NCBI RefSeq assembly: GCF_000702945.1
Contig: NZ_JNLE01000005.1
Coordinates: forward strand, 1 to 64,000
Direction: 5' to 3'
Source of the DNA: Clostridium sp. KNHs205
Lineage (GTDB): Bacteria; Bacillota; Clostridia; Lachnospirales; Lachnospiraceae
Length of the DNA stretch: 64,000 nucleotides
In this document: positions 22,310 through 30,286 of the stretch, in pieces
Numbering within the stretch: position 1 is the stretch's first letter
Layout of the letters: each line of letters begins with the position of its first letter
Translations under genes and position numbers: made by a program
Notes under the pieces: generated by a model
The model's input: only the letters and a program-made list of their open reading frames with translations
What the model was told of the DNA's origin: nothing
Database searches by the model: none

Positions 22310-25246
22310 CTATAATAAAATTCTGCTTAAGAAATTGTCATTATAAATTTCTTCAACTTCCTGGCAAGAAACAGGTTTACTGAATATGTAACCCTGAATC
22401 AAGTCGCATCCGCCTTCTTTTAAACGGTAATACTGATAAGGCTCTTCAATCCCTTCAGCAGTAATTATCAGATTCAGACTATGAACAAGGCTGATAAGAC
22501 TGCTTATAACCCTGCTGTTGTCCATATTAATAAACTTCTCGCAAAGAGATTTATCCAGTTTGATTTTGTCAACAGGAATAAAGGTAAGATAGTTAAGGGA
22601 AGAATAACCGGTTCCGAAGTCATCCATTGCAATCTTAAGTCCCATTTCCTTCAGCTGGTTAAGAAAAGCAAGTGTATTATCTGTTTCCTCCATTAAAATG
22701 CTTTCTGTAATTTCGATTTCTATGTATTTGGGATTAATGTTATACATTTTAAGTGTATTACTCAAAAATGATATGTATTCTTTATCATTTAACTGTTTAC
22801 CTGAGAAATTAATGGCAACAGGCTTTAAGGGATACCCTTTATGCCTCCATTCTGCCATTTGCCGGATTACTTCCTTTGTGACCCATCTTCCTATATCAAT
22901 TATTAAACCGCTCAATTCAGCAATTTCAATGAACCGGGCAGGGGATAAGTTCCTGTTCTTCAGCCTGAGCAGAGCTTCAAATTCGTCAATTTCTCCGGTG
23001 TCAACATTTATCTGTGGCTGATATAGTAATTTAAATCCGTCTTCTTTGAGTGCTCCTCTTAAGATATCTTCTATTTCTGCTTTGCTTCTGATATCTTCAA
23101 ATATGCTGTCACTATAGAACATGCAACTGCCTTTTCCGTTGTCCTTCACATAATACATTGCAGTATCAACATTGATAAGCAGCCGCTCCATATCCCTGCT
23201 GTCTTTGGGAAAGAAGGTAATACCGGCACTAAAGCTTACAAGATGTTCTTTACCAAGCAAACTAATCGGTTCATTAAATAACTTCCTAAGCTTATTCAGA
23301 TAGACCTCTACAGCTTCTTCACTCTTCACACCGGTAATCAGTATAAGGAATTCATCTCCGCCGAAACGATATGCCTTTAAACTATCGTCTACAAGGCTGT
23401 TGATTCTATCCGCTATGACAGTTAACAGCCTGTCACCGTTTAAATGTCCCAGGGTATCATTTATTGTCTTGAAATTATCAATATCCAGTAAAAGGACTGC
23501 TCCATTGGAATTGTCTTTTAAATGGCCCTCCAGCTTCTCCATAAAGCTCATACGGTTAGGCAGTTTCGTAAGATAATCATTTCCTGCCAGGTACTTGATA
23601 TATTCCTCCTGCTCCTTTATCTTTGTAATATCAATTAGTAAACCATTTAAGGACATTACATTCCCTTGCAGGTCAAATACACCTTTACCGCTTAACATTA
23701 CCCAGATTTTTTCATTATTTGCATTATGTAAGGATAATTCAATATATATCTTATCGGTTTCTCCGTTTAAATATCTGTTATACTCTGATAGTACAAGATT
23801 CTTACCTTCCTGGCACAGCATATTATCAAGAAGGATATCGATATCCTTAATCTCTGCCAGCTTTGGATTCAATGGATACAAAAACTCTTCGGTAATTAAT
23901 AAGGTTCTTAAGGTTACATCATACTCCCATACTGCACAGCCTGTACTGTCAACTGCAATACCATACTTCTGATTCAGGATTTCCATCTCTTCCATATGTT
24001 TTTGTGATATCTCATACTGAAGTCTTAATTCCTCCTCCGAAGCAGTTAATTCCTCATAAGTCTGCACCAATTCCTCATGACTCTCCTGCAGGATCTTGTC
24101 CATTCTCCTTCTTCTGATATTATCTGAGGTCAATAGAATAATAACCAACGCTGACAGTGAAAAAATTAAGACTATATTTCCGGTGAGAACCGGATGTAGT
24201 TCTATAAAGGATTGTTTACGCCCTATAATCTGTGTATCAGCCGGAAGTAACCTCATGGGTATATCGAATTTTTTTAAAACATTATAATCGATTATATAAT
24301 TATTAGGACTTTCGTGAATGATTGGGATTGAGTCTATGGGAGTACCTCCAAAGACTTTTGTAAGAAGTTTGGCTGCGATTGCGCCTGAATCATAATAGGA
24401 AATCATTTTACCGCCCAGGATGCCTTCACCGATTCCTCCCACTTCCGCACGCAGTATGGGAACTCTTGCCGCTCTGCTTAATGCTCTGGAAGCTTCAGGT
24501 ATTGTTAAATTGGCACCTGTCTTATCAGTGTACATACTTAAATACAGAAGTATTGTGTCATCATCAATCCTGCTGACTTGATTCTCCACTTCTGCAAAGG
24601 TGTAGTCCGAAACATTGATATGTTCAAATTTCAATTCCGGGAATTGATCCTCCAAAGAATAATACTGTACTTTGTCACCAATACCGGTCAGGGTATCATC
24701 CACAATAGCCACTATCCTCCTGGCAGCTTTATTAAGTGAAATACCCAGTTGTATATTTTCTTTGATAGACAGCTCTTCCACCACACCGGTTATGTATGGA
24801 ATATCTTCTGCTTCTTTTACCCTGTTTGTATCATTTACGCCCAGAAATACAATTGGGATATCTGCAAACAGTTCCTCCTGATAATCTATAGCAAACTGCA
24901 GGGCATAGTCATCCCCCACTATAATACCATCATAAGGAGGCAAATGTTCTATTTTGTATTTTATCAGGTCATGGAATAATTGTCTGCTATTATACGAAAC
25001 AAAACGTTTTGAATCCATAAATTCCAGATCCACATTGTATTCCTCTGTACTTAAAACAGAACGAATTCCTTCAATCTGATCAGGTACACTTAGAAAATTC
25101 TCATTATAAGAGCTAATATACAGAATATTCCTCTTCTCCTCATTCCCGGCAGCCAAGAAAACAGGTGATTTCCCAGATAAATTAATGGGTGCAAAAGTCA
25201 GCAGTAAGCAGATTATAATACCTAAGAACGTCCTTATCTTATGCAT
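22310..25246 (-). CDS. Membrane GGDEF-EAL cyclic-di-GMP enzyme with extracytoplasmic ABC-type binding domain and PAS
   Basis: The protein has 978 residues. A signal/anchor helix at 8-31 is followed by a periplasmic-binding-protein-like sensor of about 300 residues (NILYISSYNENFLSVPDQ, DGIIVGDDYALQFA), a membrane segment near 352-373, a coiled coil, a PAS domain, then GGDEF and EAL domains. The cyclase motif is intact (YRFGGDEFLILI), without the RxxD inhibitory site. The phosphodiesterase is also intact (FEALLRLKN, IEITES, DDFGTGYSSLNYL, EGIE, QGYIFSKP). It can thus in principle make and break cyclic di-GMP in response to an external solute. Such sensors resemble those fused to histidine kinases. 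It is a lone gene with its own terminator. Confidence 0.9.
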   Translation of the reverse strand: MHKIRTFLGIIICLLLTFAPINLSGKSPVFLAAGNEEKRNILYISSYNENFLSVPDQIEGIRSVLSTEEYNVDLEFMDSKRFVSYNSRQLFHDLIKYKIEHLPPYDGIIVGDDYALQFAIDYQEELFADIPIVFLGVNDTNRVKEAEDIPYITGVVEELSIKENIQLGISLNKAARRIVAIVDDTLTGIGDKVQYYSLEDQFPELKFEHINVSDYTFAEVENQVSRIDDDTILLYLSMYTDKTGANLTIPEASRALSRAARVPILRAEVGGIGEGILGGKMISYYDSGAIAAKLLTKVFGGTPIDSIPIIHESPNNYIIDYNVLKKFDIPMRLLPADTQIIGRKQSFIELHPVLTGNIVLIFSLSALVIILLTSDNIRRRRMDKILQESHEELVQTYEELTASEEELRLQYEISQKHMEEMEILNQKYGIAVDSTGCAVWEYDVTLRTLLITEEFLYPLNPKLAEIKDIDILLDNMLCQEGKNLVLSEYNRYLNGETDKIYIELSLHNANNEKIWVMLSGKGVFDLQGNVMSLNGLLIDITKIKEQEEYIKYLAGNDYLTKLPNRMSFMEKLEGHLKDNSNGAVLLLDIDNFKTINDTLGHLNGDRLLTVIADRINSLVDDSLKAYRFGGDEFLILITGVKSEEAVEVYLNKLRKLFNEPISLLGKEHLVSFSAGITFFPKDSRDMERLLINVDTAMYYVKDNGKGSCMFYSDSIFEDIRSKAEIEDILRGALKEDGFKLLYQPQINVDTGEIDEFEALLRLKNRNLSPARFIEIAELSGLIIDIGRWVTKEVIRQMAEWRHKGYPLKPVAINFSGKQLNDKEYISFLSNTLKMYNINPKYIEIEITESILMEETDNTLAFLNQLKEMGLKIAMDDFGTGYSSLNYLTFIPVDKIKLDKSLCEKFINMDNSRVISSLISLVHSLNLIITAEGIEEPYQYYRLKEGGCDLIQGYIFSKPVSCQEVEEIYNDNFLSRILL

Positions 25247-25593
25247 AAATTCCCCTTCAATCCAATTCCATATAATGTAATTTTACTTATTATAACACAT
25301 ATTGACTGATTTCGCTATAGTTAACAACAATTTTCTTATAAAGCAAATAACTATGTTTAATTGTTTAAATTCATTTTACAATTCAGACAATTTAAGTGAT
25401 TTCTGCAAATTTGATAGACATATTATTTCTGGTTCAACTGTGAATTCACCATTGCTGTAAATAACATTTCAGATTATTTTTCTATAGATCCATCTATTGA
25501 AGTGATATGAGAAGACCTCTCTTCGATAACATTTCAAATTATGTTTCTGTTAGTATTCCGAAATCTTCCCACTCCTAAGAAAAAGATAACCAT
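25247..25593. other. AT-rich intergenic stretch with a short 65-bp-spaced direct repeat
   Basis: No reading frame or RNA is recognised. ATAACATTTC followed by A/G-rich and T-rich bases recurs at 25461 and 25526, exactly 65 bases apart. A cluster of T and A tracts near 25270-25320 presumably contains the promoter of the GGDEF/EAL gene. Confidence 0.4.
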
Positions 25594-25630
25594 AAAAAAA
25601 CTGCAGTACACCCAAAGGGCATACTGCAGT
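25594..25630 (-). terminator. Terminator of tcdA
   Basis: ACTGCAGTA (25600-25608) pairs with TACTGCAGT (25622-25630) around a 13-base loop, followed by TTTTTT on the minus strand. Confidence 0.8.
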
Positions 25631-25651
25631 TAAATTATCTTAACAGTTATA

Positions 25652-26410
25652 TTATCTTATTCCGGTCAAATCTTTTATAATTTCTCCCGCTATTATCAGT
25701 CCGGCAACAGAAGGTACAAAAGCATTACTTCCTGGAATCTGCCTTCTGTCCGTGCATTTGCGCTGTGCTCCGGGAGGACATATACAGTTGCTTCTGCAGC
25801 TGATAGACATATCCTCCAACGGTTTTCTTGCAGGTTCTTTGGAATAAACAACCTTCAGCTTCTTAACACCTCTTACCTTTAACTCTTTTCTCATTACTTT
25901 GGCAAGGGGGCAGACGCTGGTCTTATATATATCTGTTACTTCAAATCTGGTTGGATCCAGCTTATTTCCGGCTCCCATACAACTTATAATAGGAACATTA
26001 CATTTTTGTGCTCTTAATACCAGTTCAATCTTTCCGGTAACGGTATCTATTGCATCTACAACATAAGTGTATTCAGAAAAATCATATTGATCAGCTACTT
26101 CAGGTGTGTAAAAGGTCTGATGTGTATGTACCACTGCCTGAGGATTGATCTCCAATATCCTGTCTTTCATTACTTCAACTTTGTATTTACCAACCGTTTT
26201 TCTTGTCGCAATTATCTGCCGGTTTATATTCGTTAAGCATACTTTATCATCATCAAATAAATCAAAGGTTCCTACGCCGCTTCTGGCAAGTGCTTCTGCT
26301 GTGTATCCGCCCACACCGCCTATACCAAATATAGCAACTCGTGCATTCTGTAATTTCTCCATGCCCTCATTGCCAAATAAAAGTTCTGTTCTCGAAAATT
26401 GATTTAACAT
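25652..26410 (-). CDS. tcdA: tRNA threonylcarbamoyladenosine dehydratase (TcdA/CsdL, ThiF-like)
   Basis: This E1-like enzyme of about 252 residues closes N6-threonylcarbamoyladenosine at tRNA position 37 into its cyclic form, using ATP. GIGGVGGYTAEALARSGVG is the ATP-binding glycine loop and FDDDKVCLTNINRQ holds the conserved Asp, Asn and Arg. The four cysteines CRSNCICPPGAQRKC near residue 205 are typical of the YgdL branch. The start is taken at 26410 (MLNQFSRTELLFG) behind GGAGCAGGAA rather than at the ATG 75 bases upstream. It is a single gene. Confidence 0.85.
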   Translation of the reverse strand: MLNQFSRTELLFGNEGMEKLQNARVAIFGIGGVGGYTAEALARSGVGTFDLFDDDKVCLTNINRQIIATRKTVGKYKVEVMKDRILEINPQAVVHTHQTFYTPEVADQYDFSEYTYVVDAIDTVTGKIELVLRAQKCNVPIISCMGAGNKLDPTRFEVTDIYKTSVCPLAKVMRKELKVRGVKKLKVVYSKEPARKPLEDMSISCRSNCICPPGAQRKCTDRRQIPGSNAFVPSVAGLIIAGEIIKDLTGIR

Positions 26411-26561
26411 TTCCTGCTCCGTTCTTTCAAAACTAATGTCTTTATTAGCCTGAATTATGATAACATCAAAAATCTGAACTGTCAATTGTGGCTTTCAAAT
26501 CTTTTGAGGTTAGAATATTTCAGGGATTGATTGTGTCTGACGGTTTTCTTTGGCAATGGAC

Positions 26562-26791
26562 GATGATTACGGCTTCTAGTTAGCCATTTCTCGTTCAGAG
26601 TTCCAAATGACACTAAAATGCCAGTAACTGTTCCCGGAAGGCAAGATTATACCAAACTCGCTGTCAGGTTTTCTATATGTAAGGCTGTGCGCTCAAACAT
26701 GGTATAATCTTGCCTGGTCACAGTTTCTGTCATTTAAGTGTCATTAAGGAACTCTTCAATAGAAAATGGCTAACTAGAAGCCGAAATCATC
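26562..26791. repeat. 230-bp fold-back element with 28-bp terminal arms (family B)
   Basis: The arms 26562-26589 and 26764-26791 are inverted repeats matching at 27 of 28 positions (outermost GATGATTACGGCTTCTAG). Inner pairs continue: GAGTTCC with GGAACTC, AATGACACT with AGTGTCATT, and a perfect 15-bp stem at 26640-26654 with 26700-26714 (GGCAAGATTATACCA). The loop is 45 bases. There is no coding capacity. Only one copy is seen in this window. Confidence 0.75.
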
Positions 26792-26985
26792 TGGGTATTG
26801 ATATTGGATAATTGTTTACATTATTGAGATAAATCTGTAGATTTGAGCGCTTATAAGTGCAGATGTATGTTTAGCAATACTGGAAACACTTCTATGTAAA
26901 TAGGATTTCCTTTTTATTATAAGCTCTGTTAGATAATATCAGTTGATATTATGTTATTAAATGATTTAAATGATATCAAATGGCA

Positions 26986-27014
26986 TTGAACATATGTTCT
27001 TATCATGATATAAT
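26986..27014 (+). promoter_or_regulatory. Candidate SOS promoter: LexA box overlapping the -35
   Basis: TTGAAC (26986-26991) and a perfect TATAAT (27009-27014) are 17 bases apart. GAACATATGTTC (26988-26999) is a perfect match to the Gram-positive LexA/DinR core GAAC-N4-GTTC and overlaps the -35. An 18-base perfect palindrome, TAGAATCTGCAGATTCTA (27014-27031), spans the likely start point. Transcription would run into the repeat array. Confidence 0.55.
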
Positions 27015-27033
27015 AGAATCTGCAGATTCTACT

Positions 27034-27156
27034 ATGCAATCTTTACCAGTAATTAATTTGGATATATCTGCTTTATGGGGTATTCCATTAACAAATATCA
27101 AGTTCTCAAAGAATCATACATTGTTAATAATAGCTTCAATGACGATATTCCATTGA
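27034..27156 (+). other. Possible 40-residue peptide at the start of the repeat array
   Basis: An ATG about 13 bases after the predicted transcription start opens a frame reading MQSLPVINLDISALWGIP and then running through the first array unit to a TGA in the second. It has no Shine-Dalgarno sequence and no recognisable family. It may be a leaderless small peptide or chance. Confidence 0.25.
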
Positions 27157-27429
27157 CAAATATCAAGTTCTCAAAGAATCATACATTGTTAGTAATAGCT
27201 TTATGACGCTATTCCATTAACAAATATCAAGTTCTCAAAGAATCATACATTGTTAGTAATAGCTTCAATGACGATATTCCATTGACAAATATCAAGTTCT
27301 CAAAGAATCATACATTGTTAGTAATAGCTTTATGACGCTATTCCATTAACAAATATCAAGTTCTCAAAGAATCATGCATTGTAGTAATAGCTTCAATGAC
27401 GATATTCCATTGACAAATATCAAGTTCTC
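27082..27429. repeat. Tandem array of alternating 64/65-bp repeats
   Basis: Units start with ATTCCATT at 27082, 27147, 27211, 27276, 27340 and 27404 (the last is cut after 26 bases). They alternate between an A form (ATTAAC near the start, CTTCAATGACGAT at the end) and a B form (ATTGAC, CTTTATGACGCT). The true period is therefore a 129-bp dimer. Apart from these differences the units are almost identical, which points to recent amplification. Confidence 0.9.
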
Positions 27430-27569
27430 TATGGACTTTGTGTTAGACATGTAAGAATTAAAAACGGGGAAGGCATAAGAATTGGTTTTATCAAATTAAT
27501 CATATGAACTCACTGCATAGTAACCTCAAAAGCGGATTAGCGTTTTAAAGGTGTAGCAACTAACTATAT

Positions 27570-27595
27570 AACCAATTATTTTTATTGGTTTTAAT
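27570..27595 (+). terminator. Weak candidate terminator after the repeat array
   Basis: AACCAAT (27570-27576) pairs with ATTGGTT (27584-27590), followed by TTAAT. The stem is short and AT-rich. If it works, it would close a transcript of about 570 bases started at the SOS-type promoter. Confidence 0.35.
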
Positions 27596-27748
27596 GGCTG
27601 AAAAAATTAAACAAGATAAAGATTTATTTAGAAAGAGAACTCTCGTCTAGATAGTGTAAGTGAACCAATTGAAGTACGGACAAAAACAATTCAAAGATAG
27701 ACCGCTTAGGTAATGATTATTAATATTCTTATATTCGAGGAGGTACAT

Positions 27749-28201
27749 ATGCATTTAGGTTCAGTTTATCTGATAGTAAAGGATTATAATAAGTCAATTC
27801 AGTTTTATGAAAAGATATTAGAAATGCCGGTAAGTGTTCAGAATATGCAAAGGTTTGCTCAGTTTCATTTCGACGGACAAAACATTTCAATATTAAATGG
27901 TTACTTTGATGCCTTGAATCCAGGTTTAACAGTACGCAAAGGGGAATATGTAGAAGAATTTGATAACTTAGTTTCAATTGCAGATGCTGATAATACACAT
28001 AAGTTTGTATTAAATCTCTGGTCAGAAAATTTAGAAAAAGAGAGAAATAGAATAGAGCAATTGCATATAAGTGACAAACTGACCAAAATTAAATATATTA
28101 ACAATGTAAGCCCCTATTATTATTTTCAACTAACAGACCCAGATGGAAATATTATCGAAATTACTGGTCAATATTCACCTAAAAAAGGAGAATTCGTTTA
28201 A
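27749..28201 (+). CDS. VOC/glyoxalase-family protein
   Basis: The product has 150 residues with two beta-alpha-beta-beta-beta modules of the vicinal oxygen chelate fold. MHLGSVYLIVKDYNKSIQFY opens the first; FQLTDPDGNIIEITGQY closes the second and carries the usual terminal Glu ligand. The family covers glyoxalase I, dioxygenases and antibiotic-binding proteins. The first-module metal ligand His is present near the start, but substrate cannot be assigned. The start at 27749 has GAGGAGGTACAT directly upstream; an in-frame ATG 36 bases earlier has no ribosome site. It is flanked by repeats on both sides. Confidence 0.75.
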   Translation: MHLGSVYLIVKDYNKSIQFYEKILEMPVSVQNMQRFAQFHFDGQNISILNGYFDALNPGLTVRKGEYVEEFDNLVSIADADNTHKFVLNLWSENLEKERNRIEQLHISDKLTKIKYINNVSPYYYFQLTDPDGNIIEITGQYSPKKGEFV

Positions 28202-28599
28202 TAATATAATTTATTATCTTATTAGAAAATTAGCAAGTTTGACTGTAATTCAGCCAAATAGAACTCATAAAAATACAGGTGGCATAAAATGAAATAACGA
28301 ATTCCTTGATTACAATCCACAAGAAAATACCAATACTTTCTTCCAAATGCGCAATAATAAATGGTTTATATCTTATAAAGTTTTATCAGCATATTTTTTA
28401 GTATAATCTTAAGTTTATCAGGATGGCTAATGTTCATCCGCCTAAAATTATATGTATTTATATCATTATCTAACAGGGCTCTCAATTAAATATCTAAATA
28501 AAATATAATAAAAGAGTAGAACTAAAAAATCCCACTCCAGCTAAGACACAAAACCTAGATTAATTTTTTCTATAAAAAGCTTACTTCAATACGAGTACA
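28202..28599. other. Intergenic stretch without recognisable features
   Basis: About 400 bases of AT-rich DNA follow the VOC gene. I see no reading frame with a ribosome site, no clear terminator and no RNA motif. Confidence 0.5.
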
Positions 28600-28836
28600 G
28601 GAAAATAGCACAAACCAGAAAGAACGAATGCGCCTATGGAAAGGCATTAGAAGTCCTTTTCTCTGAATATTTTGTGCTATATTATAAAGCAGATTGTCTG
28701 AGCGAAGCGAGTTATCTGGTTTATAATATGCCAGACACAAAATAATCAGAGAATTAGGACTTCTTATGCCTTGGAATTGAAGCATGAGTTTTTTCTGGTT
28801 TGTGCTGTTTTCCGTCCCCTTGTGACAAACTGCCCT
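28600..28836. repeat. 214-bp palindromic element, copy 1 (family C)
   Basis: The outer arms GGAAAATAGCACAAACCAG (28600-28618) and the complementary end at 28795-28813 enclose further pairs. The inner stem is 15 of 16 bases (28679-28694 with 28714-28729). The apical loop holds GAGCGAAGCGAG. The conserved tail CCGTCCCCTTGTGACA (28812-28827) follows the right arm. A second copy lies at 55478. Reading frames through it are by-products of the palindrome. Confidence 0.85.
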
Positions 28837-28864
28837 TTATAGTTATAATCCTCATTTTTTATTC

Positions 28865-29488
28865 TCAACTTATCATCTCTTTTAAAGGTCTTCCAGCATA
28901 AAACAGCTCCATCGCTTCTTTTCGTATTTTTGTAAACCGATCAAATACTCTGATAGCTTCCTCTGCATTGTGATACACTTTCCAATAGCCACACATTACA
29001 TAGTTCTCACCATTGTTTTTAATATACTCTTCAACATCAGTTACCGGATAACCCAGCATAATTCCTATTTCATGTGGGAAATCCTCATTCTGTCCTGATT
29101 CTCTGCATTTGCGGTAACTGCCGTATCGTTCGCCCAGGCGGGTTAGTGCCTTGTGAAGATAAGGACAGCCGCTTCCATAGCCGTTTAAGGCTAAAAGAGG
29201 ATTTTCGATATTATTCTGTATTACCTCCAGCAGCATTTGTTTATCATATATTATAATATAGATGGCTTTTTCACATTCGCACAGCACTCTTGCATTGCAG
29301 CCAAATCCTTCGCATTCTTTGATTAGCGCTTTAAAAAAATTTACCCGGCTGTCTATATAGCACTTTCGAAAGCAGACCAGATTAGAGGGTTTTGACTTTA
29401 ACAAGGCAGGCATGCAGCAATTAGCTAATGAAAATGCCACATAGGAACCGGTTCTGTCTTCTCCTTTTAAAAAAATGTCCTCACTCAT
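28865..29488 (-). CDS. DUF3793 family protein, Fur-type control region
   Basis: The product has 207 residues and matches DUF3793, a clostridial family of unknown function. Conserved blocks are NCCMPALLKSKPSNLVCF near residue 20, LCECEKAIYIIIYD near 67, GCPYLHKALTRLGERY near 103 and FPHEIGIMLGYPVTDVEEYI near 130. Members are often found with iron-uptake or flavodoxin genes. The start at 29488 is chosen for GCAGGAGATTAAAT upstream. The promoter carries two Fur-like sites, so it is probably induced by iron starvation. The conserved cysteines and histidines might bind a metal or haem; this is speculation. Confidence 0.75.
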   Translation of the reverse strand: MSEDIFLKGEDRTGSYVAFSLANCCMPALLKSKPSNLVCFRKCYIDSRVNFFKALIKECEGFGCNARVLCECEKAIYIIIYDKQMLLEVIQNNIENPLLALNGYGSGCPYLHKALTRLGERYGSYRKCRESGQNEDFPHEIGIMLGYPVTDVEEYIKNNGENYVMCGYWKVYHNAEEAIRVFDRFTKIRKEAMELFYAGRPLKEMIS

Positions 29489-29522
29489 ATTTAATCTCCT
29501 GCTTAAGCAACAAAATGATTTA

Positions 29523-29603
29523 TTGATAATGATTCTCATAACACATTGTATCCTTTGACAACTAATTTTGTCAATTGTGCTTTTGAGAACAATTATCATT
29601 AAG
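29523..29603 (-). promoter_or_regulatory. Promoter of the DUF3793 gene with two Fur-like boxes
   Basis: On the minus strand TTGACA (29569-29574) and TACAAT (29545-29550) are 18 bases apart. One Fur-like site (GATAATGATTCTCAT, within 29523-29541) covers the start point and another (29585-29603) lies upstream of the -35. Each matches the 19-base Fur consensus at 14 positions. Confidence 0.6.
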
Positions 29604-29664
29604 TTTCATTATTAGGATTTGAGCTTTTGCAGAATTTTATGAATGCTTTATGATATTTTATGAA

Positions 29665-30192
29665 TTAATTCTGTTTTACTGCCTGTCTTGCTTTTTCGAA
29701 TTTATCAGGTCTTATATGGCAATAGCCGGTAGGATTCTTGTCCAGATACTTCTGATGATATTCTTCTGCCAGATAGTAATTTCTTATGGGTTGTACTTCT
29801 ATTGCAATTGGTTTCTCATATTGTTTCTGAAGTTCAAGCAGGGATGCTTTAATTACCGGTACATCTTCTTCTGTTTCATAATAGATTCCGGTTCGATACT
29901 GAGAGCCTTCATCTTCACCTTGTTTATTTACTGACGTAGGGTTTATAACATCATAGTATAATTTCAAAATAAAATCCAAATCGATTATTTCTGTATCATA
30001 GACTACTTTAACTGTTTCTGCATGTCCGGTATTTTTATGGCAGACTTCCTCATAAGAGGGATTCTCTGTATTACCGTTAGCGTAACCTACATTGGTTTCT
30101 AATACTCCTTGTACACTTGAGAGGTATTTTTCAGTTCCCCAGAAACAACCTCCCGCAAGGTATATTACCTTTTGTTTTGATGTATTTGACAT
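29665..30192 (-). CDS. msrA: Peptide-methionine (S)-S-oxide reductase
   Basis: The enzyme repairs oxidised methionine in proteins. The catalytic motif GCFWGTE lies near residue 15 (YLAGGCFWGTEKYLSSVQG), with VGYANG, GHAETV and GSQYRTGIYY following as in all MsrA proteins. At 175 residues it is the standard MsrA domain with no MsrB fusion. The start at 30192 (MSNTSKQKVIYL) follows GAAGGTAGCGGT; upstream in-frame codons overlap the terminator and are not conserved. It is a single gene. Confidence 0.9.
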   Translation of the reverse strand: MSNTSKQKVIYLAGGCFWGTEKYLSSVQGVLETNVGYANGNTENPSYEEVCHKNTGHAETVKVVYDTEIIDLDFILKLYYDVINPTSVNKQGEDEGSQYRTGIYYETEEDVPVIKASLLELQKQYEKPIAIEVQPIRNYYLAEEYHQKYLDKNPTGYCHIRPDKFEKARQAVKQN

Positions 30193-30242
30193 ACCGCTAC
30201 CTTCTTTCCTAATGTAATATTCCGATATAATGTTTGAATTTA

Positions 30243-30276
30243 AACTGCCGGACAGAATTTCATCCGGCAGTTTTTT
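30243..30276. terminator. Terminator hairpin between the gntR-type gene and msrA
   Basis: ACTGCCGGA pairs with TCCGGCAGT around a 13-base loop. A T-run follows on the plus strand and a weaker TTTAAATT on the minus strand. It most likely ends the uxu operon transcript. Confidence 0.6.
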
Positions 30277-30286
30277 GCAGTACCTA

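Noticed and set aside
27082..27429. CRISPR array
   Set aside because: The units are near-identical over their full 64-65 bases with no variable spacers, and there are no cas genes.
28681..28727. Known riboswitch or HEARO/OLE-type RNA in the family C palindrome
   Set aside because: The long continuous stem and the GAGCGAAGCGAG loop match no RNA class I know; left as an unclassified palindromic element.
28570..28785. Minus-strand 71-residue reading frame
   Set aside because: It lies within palindrome copy 1; its sequence follows the palindrome and has no ribosome site.
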